Counted from the stretch's first letter, positions 52,117 to 61,266 are shown. The stretch is 64,000 nt of DNA from Gemmatimonas sp. UBA7669 (GCF_002483225.1 NZ_DLHL01000043.1:1-64000); one strand, 5' to 3'. Translations and numbers: made by a program. The notes: generated from the sequence alone by a model not told the origin.

Positions 52117-53604
52117 ATGCCGAGTTCCTTGCCGCCATCGATGTCGTGTTCCGTGTCCCTTCCGGCCCGCCGTGTGACACTCGTCACCATGACGGCACTC
52201 GGCGTCTCGCTGCTGCTGGGCGCCTGCGCCACGAATCCGGTGACGGGACGTCGCGAGCTGTCCCTGGTGTCGGAAGCGCAGGAAATCCAGATGGGCAAGC
52301 AGGCCTCACAGAACGATGTGCGGCGCGTGGGAGAACTGGCCGGCACCCCGGCGGAGGCGCTGGTCAAACGCATCGGGGTGCGCATGGCGGCGCAGTCGGA
52401 ACGTCCGTCGCTGCCTTGGGAATTTCATCTGCTCGACGACGCGGCCGTGAATGCCTTTGCCTATCCGGGCGGGTTCATCTTTGTCACGCGCGGGCTGCTC
52501 ACGCATCTGAACAGCGAGGCCGAACTGGCCGAAGTCATTGGCCACGAGATCGGGCACGTGACGGCCAAACATTCGGTGGCGCAAATGAGTCAGGCGCAGC
52601 TGGCGCAGATTGGGCTCGTGGGCGCGAGCATCTTTTCGTCGACCGTGGCCAAGTACGGTGATGTGCTGGGCACGGGCGCGTCCCTGCTGTTCCTCAAGTT
52701 CGGACGCGATGACGAGCTGCAGTCCGATGCGCTGGGCTTCAAGTACTCACTGGCACTCAAGTACGATGTGCGCGAGTCGCCCAAGGTGTTCACCACGCTC
52801 GGCCGCCTGAGCGGCGGCGCGGGTCGCATTCCCGAGTGGCAGAGCACGCACCCCGACCCGGGCAATCGCGTGCAGCGTGCCGAGCAGCGCATTGCGGCCA
52901 CGCCGCCGGCGGAGTTGCAGGGGCTGACGGTGAACCGCGACAGCTATCTCAAGCTGCTCGACGGCATGGTGTTCGGCGAGAATCCGCGTCAGGGTTACTT
53001 CAAGGGCGTGCGTTTTCTGCATCCGGACCTGCAGTTCCAGCTCGACTTCCCGGCCAATTGGCGCACAGCCAATCAGCCGGAGGCCGTGGTGGGCTTGAGT
53101 CCCGATCAGCAGGCGCAGATGGTGCTGCAACTGGCCGAGGGCACACCGGCGGCCGCGGTGTCGCGCTTCGTGCAGCAGCAGGGCATCACCGTCAAACAGA
53201 CGTCGCAGAACTCGGTCAATGGGCTGGCGTCGGCGCAGGCCAGCTTTGATGCGCAGACCGAATCCGGTGTGCTGAACGGACTGGTGGTGGCGGTGGCGCA
53301 TCGCAATCAGACCTACCTGCTACTGGGGCTCACCGTGCCGGCGGTTGCGGGACAGCGTGGTCCCGAACTCGAGGCGTCCATGCGTTCGTTCCGCCCGGTG
53401 ACCGACCAGGCGGTGCTGAATGTGCAGCCGGCCAAGGTGCAACTGATGACGCTGCCGCAGCGCATGACGGCGCAGGAGTTCGTGCAGCGCTATCCGAGCA
53501 GCATCCCGGCCGAGCAGGTGTACATCATCAACGGCGTGGAGGCGGCGACGACGCTGCCGTCGGGGACCGTGGTGAAGCGCGTGGTAGGTGGCGTGACGCC
53601 GTAA
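52117..53604 (+). CDS. M48 family metalloprotease, lipoprotein (BepA-like)
   Basis: 495 aa from the ATG at 52117 with GGGAG five bases upstream. Lipobox LGACAT is followed by NPVTGRRELSLVSE, a stretch typical of M48 lipoproteins near the outer membrane. The catalytic HEIGH (near 145-149) and the third ligand region (D-E-L-Q-S-D-A-L-G) are intact. AYPGGFIFVTRGLL and THPDPGNRVQRAE are also family features. A C-terminal domain of about 200 residues with a SHP/DUF4908-like beta fold follows. It acts in the periplasm on misfolded or unassembled outer-membrane proteins. Starts 193 bp from the divergent CsgG-like operon. Confidence 0.92.
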   Translation: MPSSLPPSMSCSVSLPARRVTLVTMTALGVSLLLGACATNPVTGRRELSLVSEAQEIQMGKQASQNDVRRVGELAGTPAEALVKRIGVRMAAQSERPSLPWEFHLLDDAAVNAFAYPGGFIFVTRGLLTHLNSEAELAEVIGHEIGHVTAKHSVAQMSQAQLAQIGLVGASIFSSTVAKYGDVLGTGASLLFLKFGRDDELQSDALGFKYSLALKYDVRESPKVFTTLGRLSGGAGRIPEWQSTHPDPGNRVQRAEQRIAATPPAELQGLTVNRDSYLKLLDGMVFGENPRQGYFKGVRFLHPDLQFQLDFPANWRTANQPEAVVGLSPDQQAQMVLQLAEGTPAAAVSRFVQQQGITVKQTSQNSVNGLASAQASFDAQTESGVLNGLVVAVAHRNQTYLLLGLTVPAVAGQRGPELEASMRSFRPVTDQAVLNVQPAKVQLMTLPQRMTAQEFVQRYPSSIPAEQVYIINGVEAATTLPSGTVVKRVVGGVTP

Positions 53605-53623
53605 GCGGCGCGGCGCTCGCTCG

Positions 53624-54799
53624 TCAGCCGGAGGTGACGTGCTGATGGTGCGGCGCGCGGAGGGCGGCGCGTAGCAGCACGGTGCCCAGCACGCACACGG
53701 CGGCGCCGACCACAAAGGGCCAGGTGAGTCCGGCCAACTGGGCCACGCCGCTGGCCACCATGGGGCCCACCACGCGCCCGAGCGAGGCGGCGCCCTGGTG
53801 TGCGCCCAGCACCCCGCCGCGTTCGTGCGGCTCGGCGGCAGCGGCCACGAGGCCGCTCATGCTGGGGTTGAAGCAGGCCGAGCCCACGGCAAAGAGGGCC
53901 AGTGTGCCGCAAAGCCAGAACACCGACTGTGCGAGCGGAATGCCGGCGAGGCCGAGGGCGATCATGACCGTGCCAAACTGCGCGAGGGCCGGGGCACCAA
54001 AGCGTTGCGTCAGCCGGCCAATGACGCCGGCCTGAATGGACACGGAGATGGCGCCCGTAATGCCGTAGACCCAGCCCAGCGTGCGTGGCCCGATGCCCAA
54101 TCGTTCGGCACCGAACAGGGCCATGGTGCTCTGGAAGATGGCTACGGCCGCGACTACGACGAGCGTGGCAAAGAGCAGATCGCGCAGAATGGGGCGGCGG
54201 AAGTACGCCGAGAGCGGCTGACGTGTGCTGGTCTTGCTGCGACGCGCTTCGGGCGGCAGGGATTCGGGCAGGCGAAAGACCGTGAGCGCAAAGGCCAGCA
54301 GAGAGAGCAGGGCGGCGGCATGCGCCACGCGGCCCATGGAGGACCCGTCGTCGGCATTGCCGGCCAGGAGTCCGCCAAGAGCCGGTCCGAGGATGAAGCC
54401 CATGCCGAAGGCCGAACCGAGCAGGCCGAGGGCCTTGGGGCGGGTGGCGTCGGTGGTGATGTCGGTGGTGTAGGCGTAGGCCGTGGAGATGTTGCCGGCC
54501 GCGAGCCCGGAGATGATGCGCGAGATGGCGAGCGTGAGCCCGGTGTCGGCGTAGGCCAGCATCCACGAGGCGGCCGCGTTGGCCAACAGGGTGGCCAGCA
54601 ACACGGGGCGTCGGCCGATGCGATCGGACAGCCCGCCCCAGAGGGGTGCGCCGACCAGTTGCCCCACCGAGTAGAGCCCGAGGAAGAAGATGACCGACGA
54701 CGGCGCCACCCCGATGCGCTCCGCGTAGAACGGGAACACCGGGATGATCATGCCGAAGCCGATCAGGTCGAGAAAAACGACGAGGAAAAGCGTGAACAC
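53624..54799 (-). CDS. MFS transporter, TetA-like multidrug/tetracycline efflux family
   Basis: 391 aa from a GTG at 54799; no ATG fits. Twelve membrane segments are predicted by eye. The signature of the DHA1/TetA family is present: FLDLIGFGMIIPVFPFYAE in TM1, then LYSVGQLVGAPLWGGLSDRIGRRPVL with the DRIGRR cytoplasmic loop, and GFILGPALGGLL in TM5. The mid-loop carries a LPESLPPEARRSKTS stretch. It would expel a drug or metabolite using proton gradient. Substrate unknown. Divergent from the next gene with 45 bp between. Confidence 0.9.
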   Translation of the reverse strand: MFTLFLVVFLDLIGFGMIIPVFPFYAERIGVAPSSVIFFLGLYSVGQLVGAPLWGGLSDRIGRRPVLLATLLANAAASWMLAYADTGLTLAISRIISGLAAGNISTAYAYTTDITTDATRPKALGLLGSAFGMGFILGPALGGLLAGNADDGSSMGRVAHAAALLSLLAFALTVFRLPESLPPEARRSKTSTRQPLSAYFRRPILRDLLFATLVVVAAVAIFQSTMALFGAERLGIGPRTLGWVYGITGAISVSIQAGVIGRLTQRFGAPALAQFGTVMIALGLAGIPLAQSVFWLCGTLALFAVGSACFNPSMSGLVAAAAEPHERGGVLGAHQGAASLGRVVGPMVASGVAQLAGLTWPFVVGAAVCVLGTVLLRAALRAPHHQHVTSG

Positions 54800-54844
54800 G
54801 GGCGGAGGGGTGGCTGAGGCGAGCGTAAGCGCGAAGATTGGGGC

Positions 54845-55303
54845 ATGACCTCCGCTCCCGGCAGTCCCGATCCCGCGCGTTCGGCGCAAATTCTCGACGA
54901 CCTGCAGGATGCGGTGCAGCGCATGCATGTGCTGACCAAGTCGCCCCGCGTGGTACTGGCGGCCGGCACACGGTATGAGGGCGCCCGTCCCATGGCCTGG
55001 CAGGTGCTGTTCGAGCGCAGCCTGGGCCCCGGGCATCCGGCTGTGGTGTACCGCGGGGGCAGCGCCACCACTCTGCCACGGGTGCTGATGGACGGCTTTG
55101 ACTCCGAGCCAACGCTGGCGCCCGACTGGGCGGTTTCCCGATTGGGCGACGCGATGCGTGCCGGGCCCGTGGTGCAGGTGTTTCGCGCCGACCGTCTGCC
55201 CGATGATGTGAGTCGCGCGCTGGTGGGCGTGCTGGTGTTCGAGGAGGACGGTCTCACGCTGGCCGGCGTGCGCGCGCTCACGCAGGAACTCGGTCTCGCG
55301 TGA
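54845..55303 (+). CDS. Hypothetical protein
   Basis: 152 aa, cytoplasmic, no signal. AQILDDLQDAVQRMHVLTKSPRVVLAAGTRYE (in parts) opens, and a VLVFEEDGLTLAGVRALTQELGLA end follows. No family is recognised. Its stop lies six bases before the phospholipase-type gene, so they are likely in one transcript. Confidence 0.6.
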   Translation: MTSAPGSPDPARSAQILDDLQDAVQRMHVLTKSPRVVLAAGTRYEGARPMAWQVLFERSLGPGHPAVVYRGGSATTLPRVLMDGFDSEPTLAPDWAVSRLGDAMRAGPVVQVFRADRLPDDVSRALVGVLVFEEDGLTLAGVRALTQELGLA

Positions 55304-55309
55304 AGCGTG

Positions 55310-56788
55310 ATGGCTGACACGAATGACAATGTGAGCGCGAATGCACACGCCACGGCGACGGCCGATGCGAAGGCAGCGTCAAGCGCGGCGTTGGTAAAGA
55401 CCAGACGGGTTCCGCGTGAGCTGCGCGCGTGGAAGGCTCTGCGCGTGGCGCGGCAACTGCCGGACGGTGTGTCCGACCCGGCATTTCGTGCGTTGGTGCA
55501 GCGCATCGATGGTGGACCCATGCATACCAGTCCACCGGTCGCGCTTTATGCCGACGGCGAAGCGGCGTTCGCGCGCATGGGTGAAGCGATTGCGTCGGCC
55601 GTGCGCGAGGTGCTGGTGGAGACCTACATCCTGCGCGACGATCGTATTGGCGAAGCGGTGCAGACGGCGCTGCTGGCCTGTGCAGCGCGCGGTGTGCGCG
55701 TCTGTGTGCTGGCCGACGCGGTGGGGTCGTTCACAACGCGCGAGCGCTTCTGGGATCGGCTCACCGCAGGCGGTGTGGCCGTGCGGCACTTTCATCGCTT
55801 CTGGCATCATCCGCTCGAGGCACTGCGCCGCGATCATCGCAAGCTGCTGGTGGTGGATCGACGCGTGGCGTTCACCGGCGGCATGAACATCGCCGAAGAG
55901 TACGGGTCGAGTATTCGGCGGCACCATGACGCGTGGCGTGATTCGGCGGTCGAGCTGCGTGGGACGGTGGCCGAGGAGTTGGCGGCGGTGTTTGCCGAGG
56001 GCTGGGACCGCGCGCGCGGCGAGCCGCTCCCGGGCCTCGAGTACGTGAGCTGGGCCGATGGCGTGGTGCATGGCCCCCCGCGTGTCGAGCGGCCGTTCAG
56101 TGCGCGGGCGCTGAGTGCACGCGTGCAATGGCAGGTGCAGAGCCGTCTGGCGCGGCGGTTGGCGCGTCGTCGTGATCGGACACGGGGCCGACTGGTGCGG
56201 CGTCCGCTGGGTGAGACGGGCACACCAGACGGTGACGAGCCGTCGGTGCTGGTGCTCGATCCTCGTCCGGGTCGGGCGCAGCGCGAGACGCTCACCATTC
56301 TCGCGGCGCTGGTGGGTGGCGCGCGCAAGCGGCTGTGGATTACGACACCGTACTTCGCGCCACCCACGCGGGCGCTGCGCATGCTGGCGGCCGCGGCCGC
56401 GCGCGGTGTGGATGTGCGGCTGCTCTTGCCCAGTGCGCGCACCGATGTGCCGCTGGTGCGGCACGCGGCGCATGGCGCCTATGGCATGCTGCTCAAGCGG
56501 GGGGTGCGCATTTACGAATATGCGGCGGCCACGCTGCACGCCAAAACGCTGGTGGTGGACGACGTCGTGGGACTGATCGGGTCGTCCAACCTGGATTTTC
56601 GATCGTTCTGGCTGAATGCGGAGTGCAATGTGCTGGTGTTCGACGAGGGATTTGCGGGTGAACTGGCGGAGGATTTTCTGGAGGATGTGGCGGACAGTGT
56701 GGAGATTGTCGCTTCTGACTGGGAGGCGCGGGGTCTGGGGCACAGGCTGCTGGACGCTGGGGCGCGGGCCATGCGGTGGGCGCTGTAG
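55310..56788 (+). CDS. Phospholipase-D-type enzyme, cardiolipin synthase-like
   Basis: 492 aa from the ATG at 55310. Two HKD motifs are present: HRKLLVVDRRVAFTGGMNIAEEY (about 183-205) and LHAKTLVVDDVVGLIGSSNLDFRSF (near 408-432), each H-x-K-x4-D. EVLVETYILRDDRIG and YFAPPTRALRMLAAAAARGVDVRLLLP (in part) are further family marks. A N-terminal soluble region of about 60 residues (Ala/Thr/Asn-rich, no signal) precedes them, so there are no obvious membrane helices. It may condense phosphatidylglycerol to cardiolipin, or hydrolyse phospholipids. Confidence 0.88.
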   Translation: MADTNDNVSANAHATATADAKAASSAALVKTRRVPRELRAWKALRVARQLPDGVSDPAFRALVQRIDGGPMHTSPPVALYADGEAAFARMGEAIASAVREVLVETYILRDDRIGEAVQTALLACAARGVRVCVLADAVGSFTTRERFWDRLTAGGVAVRHFHRFWHHPLEALRRDHRKLLVVDRRVAFTGGMNIAEEYGSSIRRHHDAWRDSAVELRGTVAEELAAVFAEGWDRARGEPLPGLEYVSWADGVVHGPPRVERPFSARALSARVQWQVQSRLARRLARRRDRTRGRLVRRPLGETGTPDGDEPSVLVLDPRPGRAQRETLTILAALVGGARKRLWITTPYFAPPTRALRMLAAAAARGVDVRLLLPSARTDVPLVRHAAHGAYGMLLKRGVRIYEYAAATLHAKTLVVDDVVGLIGSSNLDFRSFWLNAECNVLVFDEGFAGELAEDFLEDVADSVEIVASDWEARGLGHRLLDAGARAMRWAL

Positions 56789-56956
56789 TCCATGTCGTGT
56801 GCGGGAATCCCTGACGATTGGCGTGTCTCTCCCCGATAGAGGAACGGCTGGAAAAGTGCGACCCTCTGCACTGTGTCGCGTGTCGGGGGTCAAAACGCCG
56901 AAGGCAGGTGGTGGACCCGATGCGCCAACTGGTGTGCTGCACCAGGAGGGTTGTTC

Positions 56957-57892
56957 ATGTCCGCCATTCAGCGTGCTGCCGTGCGTTCGTCCTCTCCTCT
57001 GGCCACCGCCGTCGGTGGTCCCATTCTCGTGGCCAGTGACGGCACGTCGGTTTCCAGCGACGCGCTGTTCAATGCCGCGCGGCTGGCGGCGCGTGCGTAT
57101 GGGGGCGAGATCGCCATCCTTGGTGTGAGCGAGCCCGTGCCGGGTGTGGCGGCGGGTGTGGATGTGTTGCCGGTGCCGCCGGCGCTGGACGAGGTGCGGC
57201 GGCAGCATCTGCTGGACGACCTGCGCCGGGAGGTGTCGGTGTCGGCGTCGGGCGACCCGGCCTGGCCGATTCATGCGCTGATCGGTTCGCCGGCACGCAC
57301 GCTGGCCATGGCCGCCGATCAGCAGCATGCCACGGTCATCGTGATGGGCATCGGGCGGCACAATCCGCTCGATCGGCTGTTCGGCACGGAGACCACGCTG
57401 GCCACGCTGCGCGAGTCGCGGGTGCCGATTCTGGCGGTGGGGCCAACCTTCCCGTCGCAGCCGGTGCGCGCCGTGGTGGGGCTCGACTTCAGCGTGGCCA
57501 GCGTGCAGGCCGCGCACATGGCGCTGCAGTTGCTGCCACCGGGCGGGCAACTCACGCTGGTGCATGTGCGGCCGCGGTTTGAACACCCGTCGTCGGAGTG
57601 GGCGGCCTGGGATGCCGACTACGGGCGCACGTTGCCGCCGCTGTTCGAGCAGGTGCGCGCGCAGCTCGATGTGCCGGACCACGTGCTGGTGGAGACGGTC
57701 ACGCTGCGCGGCGATCCGGCGCCAAGTCTGCTGGCGTATGCGCAGCAGGTGAACGCCGAACTGCTGGCGGTGGGCACGCAGCGGCACAGCCTGTACGAGC
57801 GCATCCTGGTGGGCAGCGTGGCCACGAAGGTGCTGCGGACGGCGAAGATCGGCGTGCTGGCGGTGCCGGGGAATGCTCGCGAGACCGAATGA
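56957..57892 (+). CDS. Tandem universal stress protein
   Basis: 311 aa from the ATG at 56957 with AGGAGG eleven bases upstream. Two UspA domains lie in tandem. The first (about 20-150) has ILVASDGTSVSSDALFNAARLAARAYG and VIVMGIGRHNPLDRLFGTETTLATL. The second (about 160-305) has VVGLDFSVASVQAAHMAL and LLAVGTQRHSLYERILVGSVATKVLRT. Both keep the G-2x-G-9x-G-like nucleotide loop in part, so ATP binding is possible. It acts in the cytoplasm in stress responses. Isolated gene, 168 bp after the synthase. Confidence 0.92.
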   Translation: MSAIQRAAVRSSSPLATAVGGPILVASDGTSVSSDALFNAARLAARAYGGEIAILGVSEPVPGVAAGVDVLPVPPALDEVRRQHLLDDLRREVSVSASGDPAWPIHALIGSPARTLAMAADQQHATVIVMGIGRHNPLDRLFGTETTLATLRESRVPILAVGPTFPSQPVRAVVGLDFSVASVQAAHMALQLLPPGGQLTLVHVRPRFEHPSSEWAAWDADYGRTLPPLFEQVRAQLDVPDHVLVETVTLRGDPAPSLLAYAQQVNAELLAVGTQRHSLYERILVGSVATKVLRTAKIGVLAVPGNARETE

Positions 57893-57894
57893 GT

Positions 57895-57981
57895 AGGGGT
57901 GCGCGCGCGAGGTCCCAGGCACACAAACAAAGGCCACCGCATGGTATGGCTCGCCTCAACCCTCGCTGCGCGGTGACCCCT
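57895..57981. terminator. Possible bidirectional terminator with long loop
   Basis: AGGGGT...CGCGC...GCGAGG at 57895-57912 can pair, with small bulges, with CCTCGC...GCGCG...ACCCCT at 57961-57981. The 48-nt loop is long and no U-run follows strongly (CTTT on one side), so efficiency is doubtful. Confidence 0.35.
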
Positions 57982-57990
57982 CTTTGACGC

Positions 57991-59004
57991 TCAGAACACC
58001 CGCACGTTGATGTATCGCCGCGGATTCTTCTTGATGTCGGCGATGAGCACGCGCAGCTCACGCACTAGCGAGTCGCTCTGCTGATACAGCGCCGGATCGT
58101 TGAGCATGAGACCGATGGTGCCGTCACGGCTGTTGGCCTTGGCGAACACGGTGTCGGCCCGCGCCACGGCGCGCGATAGTTGCGACTCGGCGCGGTCGAG
58201 GCGTGCAGTGATGTCGCGCAGTGAGGCCGTGGTGGCGGCGAGTTCCTTGGCGGCGCTCTGCGTGTTGCCCACAATGGCCTGGATTTCGCCGCGGCTGGTG
58301 GCGGAGTCGAGACGCGAGGAGAATGCGTTGAGCTTGAACGCCGCGTTGTTCACGGTTTCGAGACCGGACTGCACGTCCGTGCTGATGCGATCGAGATTGC
58401 GCGACTGCACCTTGATGGTGCGCGCCAGCTCGGTGGACAGCTCGGCCACGTTACGAATGGACGCACGCAGTTCCTTGGCCGCCTCGTCATCGAAGGCCAC
58501 CTGCACCCGCTCGGCCACCTTGGCCACGTCGCCGGAAATGCGGCCGGCCACGGCCGTGAGCTGCGCAATGTCGGGCAGCACGGCACCCGCCAAGGTGTCG
58601 CTGGTGGTGCGGGCCTCGGCAATGGCGGCACGCAGTTCGCGGTCGTTGGGAATGCCGTCGCGCGACATGACGGTGGCCTGCCACTCGCCGAAGAGACTGG
58701 AGGCGGCCAGCAGCACGATGGGATCGGCGGGCAGGTCGACACTGCGGTCGATGCCCAACTTGAGCACCACCCAGTCGTTGTCGCCCAGAGCGATGGCTTC
58801 CACGCGGCCGGCGCGCACGCCGCGAATGACGACGGGATTGCCAAGCGATACGCCACCCACGTCGCGCGAACGCACGGTGAGATGGCGCGTGCGGCCACCC
58901 AGGTCGGCCTGCTTGAGCCAGAGCGTGCCACCGATGAGCACGACGGTGATCACAATGACCGTGAGGCCCACGACAAAATCGCTGATGCGTTTTGGAGAGG
59001 TCAT
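57991..59004 (-). CDS. mlaD: MlaD/MCE family lipid-transport substrate-binding protein
   Basis: 337 aa. One N-terminal membrane segment (about 10-30; VVGLTVIVITVVLIGGTLWL, read in part) anchors a MCE domain (about 38-115) with SRDVGGVSLGNPVVIRGVRAGRVEAI, the conserved core. The remaining part is a long helical coil (about 140-300, SAAKELAATTASLRDITARL) that in this family forms a hexameric tube. The protein carries phospholipids in the periplasm. Its start overlaps the mlaE stop by 4 bp. Confidence 0.88.
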   Translation of the reverse strand: MTSPKRISDFVVGLTVIVITVVLIGGTLWLKQADLGGRTRHLTVRSRDVGGVSLGNPVVIRGVRAGRVEAIALGDNDWVVLKLGIDRSVDLPADPIVLLAASSLFGEWQATVMSRDGIPNDRELRAAIAEARTTSDTLAGAVLPDIAQLTAVAGRISGDVAKVAERVQVAFDDEAAKELRASIRNVAELSTELARTIKVQSRNLDRISTDVQSGLETVNNAAFKLNAFSSRLDSATSRGEIQAIVGNTQSAAKELAATTASLRDITARLDRAESQLSRAVARADTVFAKANSRDGTIGLMLNDPALYQQSDSLVRELRVLIADIKKNPRRYINVRVF

Positions 59005-59801
59005 CGCAGGGAACGGTTGGTGAGCCAGACGAGGGCCCAGAACGCGTCAAGCACGAGAATCATGACGGCGGAAATGACGACGGCGCGTGTGGCACTGCGG
59101 CCCACACCCTGCGCGCCACCCATGGTGGTGAGCCCCGCACGGCAGCCAATGAGCGCCACGGCGGCTCCGAAGCTTGCAGACTTGACGAGGCCGTAGCGCA
59201 CGTCGAAATCCTGGAAGAAAATGCGCACGCCCTTGAGAAATTGCGGCGTGGAGAGATCGAGCAGCGACAACGACGCCAGCCAGCCCGAGATCAGTCCCAC
59301 GACCATGGCCACGCCCACCACCATGGGAAACATGAGTGCCGAGGCCAGCACGCGTGGCACGACGAGATGACTCATGGGGTCGAAGGTGAGCGTCTCGAGT
59401 GCGTCGATCTGCTCCGTGACACGCATGGTGCCCAGCTCGGCGGCAATGTTGGCCCCCACACGGCCCGCCAGTGCGAGGCCGGTGAGCACCGGTGCGAGCT
59501 CGAGCGTGACGGTCTTCTGCACCAGCGTGCCGACAAAGTACGGTGGTACCATGTCTCCCACACTGTAGCTGGCCAACAGGGCAAGCACGATGCCCGTGAA
59601 GAGTGCAATGAAGATGCCGATGGGCAGTGACCCCACACCCAGCGTGCGTGCGTGGGTGGAGAACTCGGGCACCCATTCACGTGTCTCGCGCATCGCGCGC
59701 AGTACTTCGCCCGTGAAGTGCGCGCCGGCGCCCACGGGTTCGAGCAGACGTCGTGCAAGACGTCCGACGTTGCTGATGCCACGCGTGACGGCCGTGCTCA
59801 T
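59001..59801 (-). CDS. mlaE: MlaE-type ABC transporter permease
   Basis: 266 aa from the ATG at 59801, which overlaps the upstream stop by 4 bp (ATGA). Five or six membrane segments; family marks are FTGIVLALLASYSVG, LELAPVLTGLALAGRVGANIAAELGTMRVTEQIDALETL (in parts, the coupling helix motif) and FGAAVALIGCRAGLTTMGGAQGVGRSATRAVV. It is the permease for lipid transport with MlaD. No MlaF ATPase gene sits in this operon or elsewhere in the window. Confidence 0.92.
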   Translation of the reverse strand: MSTAVTRGISNVGRLARRLLEPVGAGAHFTGEVLRAMRETREWVPEFSTHARTLGVGSLPIGIFIALFTGIVLALLASYSVGDMVPPYFVGTLVQKTVTLELAPVLTGLALAGRVGANIAAELGTMRVTEQIDALETLTFDPMSHLVVPRVLASALMFPMVVGVAMVVGLISGWLASLSLLDLSTPQFLKGVRIFFQDFDVRYGLVKSASFGAAVALIGCRAGLTTMGGAQGVGRSATRAVVISAVMILVLDAFWALVWLTNRSLR

Positions 59802-61084
59802 GGCCATCCCAGCGCGAGACCGAGCACCAGCCCCACGGCCAGCACGGCCAGTCCACCGGCCACATGCAGGCGGTAGCGCGCCCCACCAAGCACAAGCGCC
59901 ATGCTGCCCTTGAGCACCGTGTTGGACAGCACGCCAATACCCATGGCCGCTGCGGCCACCGGCACCTGCTCCGGCACACTGCCGTAGCGCGCCATGGACA
60001 CGGTCAGCGCGTCGACGTCGGTGAGGCCCAGCAGGGTGGCCGACGCGAGCACACCGGTTTCGCCGGCGGCCCGCTGCACCCAGGCAATGGCAAAGAGCAC
60101 GACCTGAAAGGCCACGGCCATTTGCAGCGACGATGCCAGACCAAGCGGGTTCTGTCCAAGGGCGGCGTCGACGCCGTCGCGCGGCGCGGATGCGCCGGGG
60201 CGCGTACTGCGCTCGCGCCACAACACAAAGGCAATGAGCGAGAGCCCGGCCACAAAGGACGGTCCGAGGATGGTGATGGCGGCCAGACCCACGGCGGGCT
60301 GCAGCATGGCGGAGATGACGAGCACGCGTGGCACGAGTACGGTGCAGGCGGCCACCACGCCGAGCGCGAGGGGCAACGCGAGGGATTCGTCGTCGCGACT
60401 GCGGCGACTGAAGGTGAGGGTGACGGCAGTGGACGACACGAGTCCGCCGAGCAGACCGGTGACGGCCAGGCCCCGGGTTTCGCCGATGACGCGGCGCGCG
60501 ATGTAGCCGGCAAAGTTGAGCGCCGAGAACACGAGCACGACGATCCAGAGCTGCCGCGGACGGAAGGCGTCGTAGGGTCCGAAGGCGCCGTCGGGAATGA
60601 GGGGCAGGACAATGAGCGCCAGCACAGCAAACTGCAGGGCGGCGCGCATTTCAGTGGGCGCGACCTTGGCGAGGATCTCCTGGAGCTTGGACTTTTCGGC
60701 CAGTAGGAGTACCACGAGGGCCGCGGCGGCGCTGGCCATGGTGCGGAAGCCGAGGCCGGCGGTGGTTCCCATGGCCACCACCACGAGGGCTACGACTTCG
60801 GTGGTGCTGTCGGGGGTGGTGCCGGGGCGCTGCATGGCGGCGCGATAGGCGGCTACCACAAACAACATGGCGCCGCCGATCAGGACGGCCGCGATCAGGG
60901 CGTAGTCCAGACGGAGGAACCAGCCTGCAAACCCGCCAACCAGCCCGAGCAGGGCAAAGGTGCGGGCGCCGCCAAAGCGGCCGTCCGGGCCGTGGGTGTG
61001 ACCGGACCATTCCCGTTCAATGCCGACGGCGAGTCCGATCAGCACGGCGGTGAATAAATGCCCGGCGATTGCGAGGTCCAGCAT
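59798..61084 (-). CDS. MgtC/SapB family membrane protein with DUF4010 domain
   Basis: 428 aa, about twelve membrane segments. The N-terminal MgtC/SapB-like part (1-130) has LFTAVLIGLAVGIEREW and GGARTFALLGLVGGFAGWFL. The C-terminal DUF4010 domain (about 180-428) includes YIARRVIGETRGLAVTGLLGGLVSSTAVTLTFSRRSR (in parts) and ATLLGLTDVDALTVSMAR, the best-conserved stretches of this family. Function is not established in the family; Mg or other ion-linked roles are suspected. Its stop overlaps mlaE by 4 bp. Confidence 0.9.
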   Translation of the reverse strand: MLDLAIAGHLFTAVLIGLAVGIEREWSGHTHGPDGRFGGARTFALLGLVGGFAGWFLRLDYALIAAVLIGGAMLFVVAAYRAAMQRPGTTPDSTTEVVALVVVAMGTTAGLGFRTMASAAAALVVLLLAEKSKLQEILAKVAPTEMRAALQFAVLALIVLPLIPDGAFGPYDAFRPRQLWIVVLVFSALNFAGYIARRVIGETRGLAVTGLLGGLVSSTAVTLTFSRRSRDDESLALPLALGVVAACTVLVPRVLVISAMLQPAVGLAAITILGPSFVAGLSLIAFVLWRERSTRPGASAPRDGVDAALGQNPLGLASSLQMAVAFQVVLFAIAWVQRAAGETGVLASATLLGLTDVDALTVSMARYGSVPEQVPVAAAAMGIGVLSNTVLKGSMALVLGGARYRLHVAGGLAVLAVGLVLGLALGWP

Positions 61085-61188
61085 ACCTTGGAAACTACAG
61101 TCGGGGTTTGGAGAAAAGCGTAAGGGGAATGACGTAAGGTGTGGGGCGGGAAGAAACGGCGGGCGAAACTGCGGTCGGGGTCTTGGCA

Positions 61189-61229
61189 GGGGTCGGGGTC
61201 GGGGTCGGGGTCTGGGTCGGGGTCGGGGC
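61189..61229. repeat. (GGGGTC)n hexanucleotide run
   Basis: About seven near-perfect GGGGTC units in the gap between the divergent DUF4010 gene and the ArsR-methyltransferase gene, with diverged copies from 61172. G-runs of four at six-base intervals could form a G-quadruplex in single-stranded DNA or RNA of the plus strand. Confidence 0.8.
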
Positions 61230-61237
61230 TATCCTTT

Positions 61238-61259
61238 TATCCGGATAGTCGGATATATT
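61238..61259 (+). promoter_or_regulatory. Operator and -10 element of the ArsR-methyltransferase gene
   Basis: TATCCG-GATAGT-CGGATA is an 18-bp inverted repeat at 61238-61255; its left half also forms the palindrome TATCCGGATA. TATATT at 61254-61259 overlaps the right arm and has -10 character, ending seven bases before the ATG at 61267. Transcription would start at or beside the ATG, so the mRNA is probably leaderless, and a repressor on the palindrome would block the polymerase. No other -10 is seen. Confidence 0.55.
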
Positions 61260-61266
61260 CCGCCGC

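Noticed and set aside
53798..54817. Plus-strand frame opposite the MFS gene
   Set aside because: Composition (Glu/Arg/Gly/His-rich) is that of an antisense shadow; the MFS protein covers the same bases with clear membrane segments.
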